The notes: generated by a model from the sequence alone, not told the origin. A stretch of 64,000 nt of DNA from Biostraticola tofi (GCF_004343195.1 NZ_SMCR01000001.1:658055-722054), one strand, 5' to 3'. Shown: positions 22,814 to 30,609, numbered from the stretch's first letter. A program made the numbers and translations.

Positions 22814-22917
22814 CGCCTGTGATATGGCGGAGGGTAAAAGAAGGGTAATATCGCCTTAATCCAGATGTACAGCAAACTGTTAGCAGTAACGGATGGCATG
22901 CCTATTTTTATGTCGCT

Positions 22918-23070
22918 ATGCAGGGTGGTAAATTCGTGGTTCAGGGCGTTGTACTCGTTATTCTATTATTCCTCATACTATTAACTATATCCTTTACAGC
23001 GAATATATTGAGCTATATCTGGCCTGCACTTCATATAAATCTTTATGCTTGGCTGATTTTCTTAAGCTGA
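22918..23070 (+). CDS. Possible small membrane protein or gene remnant behind tRNA-Pro
   Basis: A 50-codon ORF (ATG at 22918) encodes one strongly hydrophobic segment (VVLVILLFLILLTI) and a second shorter one near the end. The same frame stays open for about 20 codons upstream without a start codon (reading NPDVQQTVSSNGWHAY), which resembles the 3' part of a longer broken gene. No ribosome-binding site is seen before the ATG. A second frame from 23094 (MSLAIAICIAVVAGN) also looks protein-like for about 55 codons before running into leuE. I recognise neither. Decayed foreign DNA beside the tRNA is as likely as a real small gene. Confidence 0.3.
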   Translation: MQGGKFVVQGVVLVILLFLILLTISFTANILSYIWPALHINLYAWLIFLS

Positions 23071-23264
23071 TGTCATAGCCGCTTTTCTTTATTATGTCGT
23101 TAGCTATAGCCATTTGCATCGCTGTTGTAGCCGGCAATAATGCAAAGAAAATGCTTGAGAATGAAAATTCCCGCCACAAGGCCTATCGGGAAGTCGCCGC
23201 TAAAGACGGTATAGCATCTCTGCTGGTTCAGGCCTGCGAGCCTGAAACCGAATCACCGTTGCCG

Positions 23265-23903
23265 TTACAAGACCGCCGCCGCCAGCCGGGCGGCAAACCC
23301 CAGGAAAACCATCCCGACCAGGCTGTTGCCTATCTTGGCCAAGCCGCGTTTACGCTGGAAGAACCGCGCCAGCAGGGTGCCGGAAAAGATAATAAGCGTC
23401 AGGTAGGAAAAACTGACCCCTTCCAGTATCAGCGCTAATACGGTGAACGACAGCCAGGTATGGGCATAACCAAAATCAATGAACTGCACAAAAAAGGAGA
23501 CATAGAACAGGATGGCTTTCGGATTGGTCAGGCTAAGCGTCAGTGACTTGCTGATGATGTTTTCCCGGGGAGCGACAACGGCTGCCGATGGCGCTGGTGT
23601 TGTACGCAGGCTTTGGTAAATCAGCCCGGCACCGAGATAAAACAGATAAAGCGCGCCCAGTGAGCGCACCAGTGTAAACAGCAACGGCGTGGTATTAATG
23701 AGGGAGGCCACGCCGATATAGGCGCAGAAAATCAGCATCGCATCACCGAGGAACACCCCTGATGCAGCGATATAACCGGCTTTTACCCCTCGGGCGGCGG
23801 CGGTGCGCAGCACATACAGCGAATTAGGCCCCGGCAAAATAATGATAAACACCAGGCCGGCCAGATAGGTCCAAACATTTATCACCCCCACGCTTTCAAA
23901 CAT
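23265..23903 (-). CDS. leuE: LysE/RhtB-family leucine exporter LeuE
   Basis: Inner-membrane amino-acid exporter (212 residues, about six spans). LysE-family signature near the N-terminus: ILPGPNSLYVLRTAAARGVKAGY. Also TNPKAILFYVSFFVQFID near residue 135, which matches E. coli LeuE (YeaS) closely, and a C-terminal KIGNSLVGMVFLGFAARL. LeuE exports leucine and related neutral amino acids. The gene's position behind tRNA-Pro differs from E. coli, where leuE lies elsewhere. Confidence 0.85.
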   Translation of the reverse strand: MFESVGVINVWTYLAGLVFIIILPGPNSLYVLRTAAARGVKAGYIAASGVFLGDAMLIFCAYIGVASLINTTPLLFTLVRSLGALYLFYLGAGLIYQSLRTTPAPSAAVVAPRENIISKSLTLSLTNPKAILFYVSFFVQFIDFGYAHTWLSFTVLALILEGVSFSYLTLIIFSGTLLARFFQRKRGLAKIGNSLVGMVFLGFAARLAAAVL

Positions 23904-24002
23904 GTGCTTCCCTGCTATGCGCTAATTATCGACACCTCAGCATCATACCCATTAGGGGAAGTGACCGCCAGACGCCGCCAGTGCCAGCTGGCCAGATGAA
24001 GT

Positions 24003-24629
24003 CTAGAAAGACCAGCGCAACCAGCCAAAAAACACGTTACCGTTATTGTAACTGCCTGGGATATAGGTTGCCTGGAAGGTCAGATCGCCGTAACTGACGG
24101 AGGCCAGCGGCAGCACCGCGGGCACCGGTAGGTATTTCCAGTTTTCGCGCAGGGTGAAACCCGCCGTATAACCGGCTCCGAGCCGAAATTTCTTATTCGC
24201 TGATGGATACCATTGTTTTTCCCAGGCGTAGCCGCCAAATGGCTCCCAATGGTTGAAAGAATCCTTGAAAGCCATCAGGTAGATGCCGTGCCAGTCGCCG
24301 TTCTCATCATGGCGGGATATGCCATAGCCCGCGCCCCACGGGCGCTCATTGTAGCGCTTGATATGGTCGTTATCGTACGTAAAACGGTTATGCCAGGTAA
24401 TGACCGGCAGATAAAGATCCCTTTGCGGCGAGTGTTGCCAGGTCTCCTGAACATTACTGACCAGGCTTTGCCAAATTCCGCCGGGTGTAGGCCGTGAGGC
24501 CGCTGAGGGTTGATCGATTTTTCCGATTGGCTGATGCGCAGCCACCGGAGCAGATTCAAGAGCCTGAGCATCACATAAAGCAAAAAATGCCGTAAACACC
24601 AAGCACTGCCAAAACCGACACAACTGCAC
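24003..24629 (-). CDS. pagP: Lipid A palmitoyltransferase PagP
   Basis: Outer-membrane eight-stranded barrel enzyme that transfers palmitate from phospholipid to lipid A, protecting against cationic antimicrobial peptides. Signal peptide ends near residue 23. An N-terminal amphipathic helix ([12 protein letters not shown]) precedes the barrel. The catalytic residues are His80 (ITWHNRF), Asp123 and Ser124 ([10 protein letters not shown]), with the same 43-residue spacing as E. coli His33/Asp76/Ser77. The chain ends in Phe (WLRWSF), as needed for Bam assembly. The spacer between signal peptide and helix (about 25 residues, Pro/Ala-rich) is longer than in E. coli. A PhoP-like box lies upstream. 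Confidence 0.95.
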   Translation of the reverse strand: MQLCRFWQCLVFTAFFALCDAQALESAPVAAHQPIGKIDQPSAASRPTPGGIWQSLVSNVQETWQHSPQRDLYLPVITWHNRFTYDNDHIKRYNERPWGAGYGISRHDENGDWHGIYLMAFKDSFNHWEPFGGYAWEKQWYPSANKKFRLGAGYTAGFTLRENWKYLPVPAVLPLASVSYGDLTFQATYIPGSYNNGNVFFGWLRWSF

Positions 24630-24713
24630 TACTTAACTCCTGATGAGGCCGGCAGGTATATTTCGCGCCAACAATTAGCAATACTAAGGTAAATAACTTA
24701 ATGAATAGTTATA

Positions 24714-24748
24714 ATTATGCCAAAAACAAACCAAACGGACATTAAACA
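24714..24748 (-). promoter_or_regulatory. PhoP box and -10 of the pagP promoter
   Basis: On the minus strand: TGTTTA (24748-24743), five bases, CGTTTG (24737-24732), twelve bases, then CATAAT (24719-24714). The first half-site is perfect for (T/G)GTTTA and the second has four of six. The 12-base spacing to a -10 is that of PhoP-activated promoters. pagP is a known PhoP regulon member in Salmonella and E. coli. Confidence 0.65.
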
Positions 24749-24916
24749 ACCTAAGACATTATTGACGGCATACACCCGATAGCCTGTTGCACTTAGGACT
24801 GATCGGGAAAAGTGAAGCTCGCCGGTAACGTTATTGCCGTAAATTAAGTCTGGACTGGACAGATAATGGCGATGGCGACTGTTCAATGTTCACCCATCCT
24901 GACCAACAGAGGGTTC

Positions 24917-26095
24917 ATGACCGTTCTATGCCTGAAGATGCGCTGGGCGATACTGCCTTTTCTCTTGCTGTTGACCGCCTGCCGCGCCGCCGCGCCGACT
25001 TGGCCGTCACCGGATGCCGACAGTTTTGTCCAGTATCAGCAGCAATCCCGGCAGCAGTTGGAGAGCCACCGACGATTCCAGACCCCTGATCGACAGGCTG
25101 AAATCGGCTACAACCAACCCCGGGAATGGCGCCCGCAAGGTCAGCCCAAAGGCGGTATGCTGTTGATCCACGGTCTGGGCGACTCACCCTATTCCTTCAG
25201 CGATATCGGTCCGGTGCTGGCGGCCAAGGGCTATCTGGTGAGAACGCTGCTGCTACCGGGGCATGGCACCAAGCCGGAGGATTTGATGGCAGTCAGCCTG
25301 GAAGATTGGCACCAATTGATCCAGCGCCAAACCGACATCATGCGCCGAGAGGTGCCGCATGTTTGGCTGGGCGGTTTTTCTACCGGTGCCAATCTGGCAA
25401 CGAAGTATGCCGTCCAACATCATGAAATTGCGGGCTTAATACTGTTTTCGCCTGCTTTCAGCGCCAGAAACCAGCTGGTTTGGCTTACGCCGTGGCTCCG
25501 CCCCTTCAAAGACTGGCTACGCAAGCCCGATGGTTCGCGGCCCCTGCAGACCTCGGTGCGTTATATGAATACCCCTACTAACGGGTTCGCGCTGTTTTAT
25601 CGCACCAGCCGGCAGGCGAAATCTCAGCTGCGGCATGCCGGCCATTATGCTAAGCCGGTCATGATCATCACGGTGGCCCATGATTCCGTCCTGGACACCG
25701 CCTACACGCTGGCTGCCTTTCAACGCTATTTTACCCATCCCGGCAGTCGACTTTACTGGTATGGCGATTTACCCGCGGGGGTGCCGCCCTCGCCGCGGAT
25801 CAGGGTGAAGCCCGATGCGCTGCCCCGGTTACGTATTAGCCAGTTCTCACATATGGGCATTCTGTTTGCACCGGACAATCCGCTGTACGGTGAATCGGCG
25901 CGGGAAAAATTTTGCTGGAACGGCCAGGAAGAAAGCGCTCTCAAGGCATGCCTTGCCGGGCAGGAAGTGTGGTATTCAGACTGGGGCTATCAGGAACGCG
26001 ATAAGGTTCATGCACGGTTAACGTTTAATCCTTACTGGGATGAGCAGAATCTGGCCATATCGGCGTTTCTGTCGCAAGGCACCCCCCTGGAATAA
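24917..26095 (+). CDS. Alpha/beta-hydrolase lipoprotein (serine lipase/esterase-like)
   Basis: Likely membrane-anchored serine hydrolase of the monoacylglycerol-lipase/lysophospholipase type. The N-terminus is a lipoprotein signal peptide with lipobox LLTAC. The fold shows an oxyanion region MLLIHGLGDSPYSF, LLLPGHGTKPEDL, and the nucleophile elbow GGFSTGAN; an Asp in AHDSVLD and a His in QFSHMGILF would complete the triad. About 392 residues from the ATG at 24917 (AGAGG just upstream). An ATG at 24938 gives a shorter signal peptide and an ATG at 24866 a longer, less likely one. Substrate unknown. Stands alone between divergent pagP and the small ORF at 26196. Confidence 0.8.
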   Translation: MTVLCLKMRWAILPFLLLLTACRAAAPTWPSPDADSFVQYQQQSRQQLESHRRFQTPDRQAEIGYNQPREWRPQGQPKGGMLLIHGLGDSPYSFSDIGPVLAAKGYLVRTLLLPGHGTKPEDLMAVSLEDWHQLIQRQTDIMRREVPHVWLGGFSTGANLATKYAVQHHEIAGLILFSPAFSARNQLVWLTPWLRPFKDWLRKPDGSRPLQTSVRYMNTPTNGFALFYRTSRQAKSQLRHAGHYAKPVMIITVAHDSVLDTAYTLAAFQRYFTHPGSRLYWYGDLPAGVPPSPRIRVKPDALPRLRISQFSHMGILFAPDNPLYGESAREKFCWNGQEESALKACLAGQEVWYSDWGYQERDKVHARLTFNPYWDEQNLAISAFLSQGTPLE

Positions 26096-26195
26096 CGCCC
26101 GGCGGCCCAGCCCGGTTTAGAGTAAATATGATAATGCCATCACAGCCGGCGCCCTTCGGCCGCGAGATGATAATCCCACACACCGGGAGGTCATC

Positions 26196-26273
26196 ATGCA
26201 CATTAACGATATGGCATTTGTGGTAGCCCTGCTGTTAACCATTATCAGCTTTGTCTCGTTTATTTATGCCTGA
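26196..26273 (+). CDS. Candidate 25-residue single-span membrane protein
   Basis: ATG preceded by GGGAGG with five-base spacing, a strong ribosome-binding site. The product begins MHINDMAFVVALLL and ends SFIYA, so nearly all of it is one transmembrane helix after a short polar N-terminus. No known small protein recognised. About 100 bases after the hydrolase stop with no terminator seen between, so it could be the tail of that transcript. Too short to be certain from one sequence. Confidence 0.5.
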   Translation: MHINDMAFVVALLLTIISFVSFIYA

Positions 26274-26294
26274 GACGACGGCCTGACGCAAAGC

Positions 26295-26322
26295 AAAAAA
26301 AAGCCCCGTCCTGCGACGGGGC
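26295..26322 (-). terminator. Strong minus-strand intrinsic terminator
   Basis: Read on the minus strand: GCCCCGTC-GCAG-GACGGGGC followed by eight T. There is no T-run on the plus-strand side, so it ends a leftward transcript. No minus-strand gene with a credible start ends here, which points to a noncoding RNA. Confidence 0.9.
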
Positions 26323-26509
26323 CAACCTGTTCTCAAAGAAGCGCACCGACAACCTTTGCTGTACTCCCTCGCTCAGAGGAGGTAAGTAGCCGATGCGCTT
26401 TTGTGAGCGAAATACGCCTAAACACCCGGGCCGGGTTGTTGAAACAACTCGCTTTACCGGGCTGCGGCGGCGCTGGCGGTTCTCGGTAAACCGGTACAAT
26501 TTAGGGCCA
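26295..26509 (-). ncRNA. Candidate CRP-activated small RNA
   Basis: Leftward transcription unit of about 215 nt bounded by a -10-like CTTAAT (26521-26516) with a CRP site centred about 40 bases upstream of the predicted start, and by a strong terminator. The only long minus-strand frame across it reads through the terminator hairpin and stops 35 bases beyond it, so it is not a sensible gene. Near the middle the RNA has CUUACCUCCUC, complementary to ribosome-binding sites, followed by GAGGGAG, which can pair back with it; anti-Shine-Dalgarno elements in a hairpin are typical of regulators such as CyaR. It does not match the enteric small RNAs I can recall. No expression evidence. Confidence 0.5.
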
Positions 26510-26540
26510 AGGCACATTAAGATTGTTCCTAATTTACTTC

Positions 26541-26556
26541 AGTGATAACTGTCACA
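26541..26556 (-). promoter_or_regulatory. CRP-binding site
   Basis: Minus strand TGTGACAGTTATCACT matches the TGTGA-N6-TCACA consensus in nine of ten core bases. Its centre is about 40 bases from the predicted start of the leftward transcript, the class II activator position. Confidence 0.65.
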
Positions 26557-26793
26557 ATTCAGAAATACTTATGTTAATAACGGCAGCAGGCTCCACGGTT
26601 TAACAAAAACGGTAGTCGACCACGGCCTTACCAGCACGAACGAAGATGAATGACGTTATTTGCAGCATTGCCCTTACCCCGGCGGCAAGAGTAACGCAGA
26701 CAGCTGCGTTAACCGTCCCAGTATAGGGCAGTTTGAAAAAACGCGGTGCACGCAGATAAAATGATAAAATCGACCGGCCTTGGGCCGCATACT

Positions 26794-27126
26794 TCAATCG
26801 GTGGCGATAGCGGTCAAAAAAGCGGCCAACGTCAGCATTACCACGGTCGCCGCCATTGCCCAGCGCGTAAGCCGGATGTGTTCAGGCGTGGCGGTATTGA
26901 CGAACGTGAGACGATAGTTGCCCCACAGCGTCATGGCTAAAGACATCAGCACCAGTGTGATGCAGGCAGCCAGTTTCAGGATATCACCATGGGCAAAGCC
27001 GGTTCGCAGTTGTAATAGTCCCAGAACCAGGGCGACAAAGGCGGTTCGATACCAGGCAAGACCGGTTCTTTCAGGTTGCAGGCCCGGATCGCGGGGCGGC
27101 CGAGGCGACGAAAGGCCGGCGCTCAT
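26794..27126 (-). CDS. yidG: DUF202 inner-membrane protein YidG-like
   Basis: 110-residue membrane protein with three predicted spans. The DUF202 signature DPGLQPERTGLAWYRT lies at the N-terminus, as in E. coli YidG. Function unknown. Its start overlaps the end of the upstream DUF202 gene by four bases, the same yidH-yidG pair found in E. coli, so the two products probably act together. Confidence 0.85.
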   Translation of the reverse strand: MSAGLSSPRPPRDPGLQPERTGLAWYRTAFVALVLGLLQLRTGFAHGDILKLAACITLVLMSLAMTLWGNYRLTFVNTATPEHIRLTRWAMAATVVMLTLAAFLTAIATD

Positions 27127-27506
27127 GACAGTAGCATCATGGCGATGACCGCCAGCGCAATAGCCGAAATAAAAACGGCCAGCGCCAGCAGCATCGGCGT
27201 GGCGGGCAATGAGGCATCGGTGCGCATCGCCAGCTCGTTGGCCGCCCAGCGGCGATAGGCCATCAACCCCAGCAGGGCGGCAACCGTCGCCAGCGCAACC
27301 GCTAGCCCTACCCTGAACAGCGGCGACCCCAGTCGATCGGCAAACTGATCAATGGCGATGGCACCGGCCAGAAAAGCCAGGGCCGTACGGATCCAGGCCA
27401 GGAACGTACGCTCATTGGCCAGTGAGAAGCGATAATCAGGCGTTTTCCCCTTCAGCCACCAGGGAGTGCGCCGGTTATTACCAGAAGACTCAGTCGGATT
27501 ATTCAT
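27123..27506 (-). CDS. yidH: DUF202 inner-membrane protein YidH-like
   Basis: 127-residue protein with the DUF202 motif PDYRFSLANERTFLAWIRTA near residue 25 followed by three predicted spans. It matches E. coli YidH. DUF202 proteins have no settled function; a eukaryotic relative is the Vtc polyphosphate-complex membrane domain. First gene of a two-gene unit with yidG. The upstream 250 bases contain a tandem repeat array. Confidence 0.87.
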   Translation of the reverse strand: MNNPTESSGNNRRTPWWLKGKTPDYRFSLANERTFLAWIRTALAFLAGAIAIDQFADRLGSPLFRVGLAVALATVAALLGLMAYRRWAANELAMRTDASLPATPMLLALAVFISAIALAVIAMMLLS

Positions 27507-27550
27507 AACAGGTTATGCTGCCTCACAAGGTAAAATAGCGACGTTTTTAC

Positions 27551-27658
27551 GGATAAAGCACAGCGTGTACGGTGATAAGGCACAGCGAGTGCGGAAATAA
27601 GGCACAGCATATGCGGAGATAAAGCACCACGCTTTCAGGGAAAAGCACCACGTAGCTC
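27551..27658. repeat. Degenerate 22-bp tandem repeat, five units
   Basis: Units start at 27551 (20 bases), 27571, 27593, 27615 and 27637. The common core is GGNNATAAGGCACAGCG, with the last two units reading AAAGCACCACG. It lies between divergent yidH and the SDR gene and overlaps no credible gene. Confidence 0.8.
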
Positions 27659-27760
27659 CGGCCATCCTGGTTGATAATGGCAACTTCTGCGTATAAATAC
27701 TACCTGAACCGGCTACACTCTTCATATTCCAGCAGTACGTCATTTCATGGGAGAACAGAC

Positions 27761-28612
27761 ATGACACAATCACACAAACCGGTATGGTTCATCACCGGTT
27801 GCTCTACCGGCTTTGGCCGAGAACTGGCAATCCACACCCTGTCGCTGGGATATCCGACCGTCGTTACCGCCCGTAATCCCGACAAGATCGCCGATATCGT
27901 GGCCGGCCATGAGGATCATGCATTGGTGCTGGCGCTGGACGTCACGCGCCAGGACCAGGTGGAGGCGGCATTAAAGGCAGCCGACGATCGATTTGGCGGT
28001 ATTGATGTACTGGTCAACAATGCCGGCGTCGGTTACTTCGGCTCTTTTGAAGAGAGCGCCCTCGACGCGGTGCAGCGGATGTTTGATATCAACGTCTGGG
28101 GCTTGACCGCTATGACCAGAGCAGCCCTGCCGGTGATGCGGCGTCAGCGCAGCGGCACTATCGTCAATATTTCGTCGATAGGCGGCATTACCACCTTCCC
28201 GGCGCTGAGTTTTTATCATGCCACCAAGTTTGCTGTGGAAGCGCTCTCCGAATCCCTGTCGCAGGAAGTGGAGCCGCTGGGTATCAAGGTGCTGATTGTT
28301 GAGCCGGGTCCGTTTCGCACCGATTGGGCGGGACGCTCAGCCGATGAAGCACCGCAAACTATCGCCGATTACGCCGATACCGCCCATAAGCGTCAGAATG
28401 CCAGCCGGGAAAACAGCGGCAGGCAACCGGGAGATCCGGTACGCGCGGTGCAGGCTATCGTGAAAGCGGTTGAAGCCGAAAATCCGCCGCTACGGCTGGT
28501 GCTGGGCAATCCGGCAATGGATAATGCCTACAAAAAAATCGCCTTGTTGCAAAGGGATTTCAATGCCTGGGAAGAGGTCTCGCGCGGAGCGGATTTTCCA
28601 GAAGGGCAGTAA
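27761..28612 (+). CDS. Short-chain dehydrogenase/reductase
   Basis: NAD(P)-dependent classical SDR of 283 residues. Rossmann motif TGCSTGFG (12-19), NNAG at about 86-89, catalytic Ser in NISSIGG and the YHATK active-site pair (Tyr and Lys near 156-160), then PGPFRTDW. The pattern resembles SDRs annotated as ketoreductases or retinol-type dehydrogenases, but the substrate cannot be told. The ATG at 27761 has GGGAGA upstream; an in-frame ATG at 27671 would add 30 residues ahead of the conserved start and is unlikely. Tandem repeat arrays lie on both sides of the gene. Confidence 0.88.
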   Translation: MTQSHKPVWFITGCSTGFGRELAIHTLSLGYPTVVTARNPDKIADIVAGHEDHALVLALDVTRQDQVEAALKAADDRFGGIDVLVNNAGVGYFGSFEESALDAVQRMFDINVWGLTAMTRAALPVMRRQRSGTIVNISSIGGITTFPALSFYHATKFAVEALSESLSQEVEPLGIKVLIVEPGPFRTDWAGRSADEAPQTIADYADTAHKRQNASRENSGRQPGDPVRAVQAIVKAVEAENPPLRLVLGNPAMDNAYKKIALLQRDFNAWEEVSRGADFPEGQ

Positions 28613-28624
28613 CTCGCGTTCGAA

Positions 28625-28745
28625 ATGCGGGCTGGCCCCCACCGGAACAGCGTTTGACCGATGCGGGCTGGCCCGCACTGGTGCAGCGTTTGACCGATGC
28701 GGGCTGACCCGCACTGGTGCAGCGTTTGACCGATGCGGGCTGACC
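28625..28745. repeat. 36-bp tandem repeat, 3.3 units, between SDR gene and cbl
   Basis: Units begin at 28625, 28661, 28697 and 28733 (partial), an exact 36-base period. Core: GATGCGGGCTGNCCCGCACTGG followed by TGCAGCGTTTGACC. Each unit can form the small hairpin GCGGGCTGACCCGC. The array fills the gap between two convergent genes and may double as a 3' structure for both transcripts. Confidence 0.9.
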
Positions 28746-28753
28746 GGCATCGG

Positions 28754-29710
28754 TCAGATCTGGTAATCCAGTGCCGGCTCGTTCGCCTGGGCAGTCAACA
28801 CTTTTTCCTCAATCTCGGTCAGCGACAGTTCCGGGTTGCAGAGCTGGATAAAGCGCCAGGCATATTTGCGCTGCAGCTGTCCTCGTTTCACCCCCAGCCA
28901 AACGGTGTTGGCTTCAAACAAATGCTCCACGTTAATACTGACCAGGCCTGGGTCTCGTTCCCTGCTATAGGACATATCCGCCAGCAAGCCGACGCCGAGT
29001 CCCAGCTCGACATAGGTTTTTATCACATCCGAATCCTGGGCGCTCAACACCACCTCCGGCTTGAGCCCGGCGGCTTTAAAGGCCACATCCAGCCTTGACC
29101 GGCCGGTAATACCTCGCCTGTAGGTCACCAGTGGATACTGGCTGAGGGCTTCCAGGCTGAGATGCGCTTCCCTGGTCAGCGGATGCCCTTCCGGTACCAG
29201 CACCGTATGATGCCAGCGATAGTATGGAAAGGCCGCCAGCTGATCTTCGGTCATCAGTTTTTCACTGGCAATGCCGACATCCGCCTCACCGGACTGCAGC
29301 ATGGACACAATCTCTTCCGGGCTGCCCTGATTCAGGATCAGCCTGACCCGGGGAAACAGTTCCCTGAACTGTTTGATGACGCCCGGCAGGCTGTAGCGGG
29401 CCTGGGTATGGGTGGTTACGATTGATAATTCGCCTGAGTCTTTATTGGCAAAAACATCGGCAATGCGGCGAATGTTATTGGCATCATTGAGGATCCGCTC
29501 AGCGACGGTAAGCAGGGTCTTTCCTGGCTCGGTCATGCCAATAAGACGCTTGCCACGGCGAATGAAAATTTCAACGCCCAATTCTTCTTCCAGCTCGCGA
29601 ATATGTCGACTGACGCCAGATTGCGAAGTAAACAACATGCCGGCCACATCAGTCAGATTATAATTACACCGGGCTGATTCCCGGATAATACGCAATTGCT
29701 GAAAGTTCAC
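28754..29710 (-). CDS. cbl: LysR-family sulfur-starvation activator Cbl
   Basis: Transcription activator of sulfonate-use genes (tau, ssu) under sulfate limitation. The 318 residues match E. coli Cbl nearly end to end: the winged-helix region MNFQQLRIIRE, LFTSQSGVSRHIRELEEELG, the co-inducer domain with THTQARYSLP near residue 100 and ITGRSRLD near 202, and the C-terminal DYQI. CysB is the closest alternative, but the start and tail fit Cbl better. It lies beside the sulfonate genes of this window, while in E. coli it sits elsewhere, which supports control of this locus. Confidence 0.9.
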   Translation of the reverse strand: MNFQQLRIIRESARCNYNLTDVAGMLFTSQSGVSRHIRELEEELGVEIFIRRGKRLIGMTEPGKTLLTVAERILNDANNIRRIADVFANKDSGELSIVTTHTQARYSLPGVIKQFRELFPRVRLILNQGSPEEIVSMLQSGEADVGIASEKLMTEDQLAAFPYYRWHHTVLVPEGHPLTREAHLSLEALSQYPLVTYRRGITGRSRLDVAFKAAGLKPEVVLSAQDSDVIKTYVELGLGVGLLADMSYSRERDPGLVSINVEHLFEANTVWLGVKRGQLQRKYAWRFIQLCNPELSLTEIEEKVLTAQANEPALDYQI

Positions 29711-29849
29711 GTGCCCTACCCCCTAGAGTGTCCTGATAGACTATAGATACAGAGGAAGTATGCGGCGAGCAAATATGAAAACAGGTTAACTTATAGTTTT
29801 TTATAATAAGGAAAAAAATGGCTAAGCCTATGCTTTTTTCACCTATACC

Positions 29850-29919
29850 GCTGCCGGCACCGCTGGCCGGTGCTCCCGCTTAGACCTAAAGAGATGCCGC
29901 CACCGCTGGCCGGTGCTCC
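29850..29919. repeat. Short direct duplication at the racemase gene 3' end
   Basis: Two 27-base copies, 29850-29876 and 29893-29919, agree at 25 positions (core CACCGCTGGCCGGTGCTCC). The right copy is the last coding part of the racemase gene. The left copy lies just past its stop, a small-scale version of the bcr tail duplication. Confidence 0.75.
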
Positions 29920-30609
29920 AGCCACAGCCGCACTCCGGCCTGGGCCAGCGCCAAAGTGGTGTCCAGGCTCAAGGGCTGATAGCGGGATTGCACCGCCGCC
30001 AAGGCCGGGGCCACTTCCGTACAGGCCAATATAAGCCGCTCAGCCCCGCGTCCATTCAGACGGGCGCACAGCTCAGAGAGCAACTCTCCGCCCTGCGCCA
30101 GCCGGCCCTGTTTGACCGCATAACAGCCAGGCACAAACAGCTCGGTCATTTCTTTGGCGGTGGGCAATAGCGGCTCGATACCCACATCCGTAAGACGCTG
30201 TTGATACCAGCCGGCGTCCAGCGTGCCCTGAGTGGCAATCAGACCCGCCTGCCGCACGCCCGAGGCCGCCTGCAGCAAAGGCAATATCGCATCTGCGATA
30301 TGCACAATCGGCGCCCGGCTTTCCTCTACCAGCGCCAGATACCAGTGGTGAGCGGTATTGCAGGCGATCAGAATATGGCTCGCGCGCCCCGTTCAGCCGG
30401 GCGATACCTTCCCTGAGCGCCGGCAGCGGTGAAGGGCCGGTACCCGCCAACGCCCGCTGCCGGTCGGCTATCTGCGGCACGTTCCATATCACCACCGGCG
30501 CATGCTGCTGATCGCTGTCGGCCGGTGTCTGGCTGATGATTTTATCGAGCAGATCGACCGTCGCCAGGGGTCCCATACCGCCCAGCACCCCGAGGAGGAA
30601 GCCGCTCAT
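29886..30609 (-). pseudogene. Aspartate/glutamate racemase-family gene, frameshifted
   Basis: PLP-independent two-cysteine racemase related to YgeA/RacX. The first part reads [20 protein letters not shown] and stays in frame to about residue 75. At the CCCC run 30387-30390 (GGGG on the coding strand) one extra base shifts the frame. Removing it restores ...RASHILIACNTAHHW, containing the first catalytic Cys, and joins the downstream frame with the second Cys in LILACTEV. So the gene is broken by a one-base insertion, or the base is a sequencing error. Its start overlaps the cuyA stop by one base, so it belongs to the cuyA operon, perhaps to interconvert D- and L-substrates. Confidence 0.85.

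Noticed and set aside
26260..26517. 85-codon minus-strand frame beginning MCLGPKLYRF
   Set aside because: It reads straight through the strong terminator at 26295-26322, lacks a ribosome-binding site and is Arg-rich in the manner of a shadow frame. I treat the region as noncoding RNA instead.
26600..26797. 65-codon frame downstream of yidG
   Set aside because: Starts with TTG, no ribosome-binding site, no family resemblance. It overlaps the yidG stop by chance.
28490..28766. Plus- and minus-strand frames through the 36-bp repeats (CGLTRTGAAFDR-type units)
   Set aside because: Their periodic peptides follow only from the 36-base period. The frames overlap the SDR gene and have no translation start signals.
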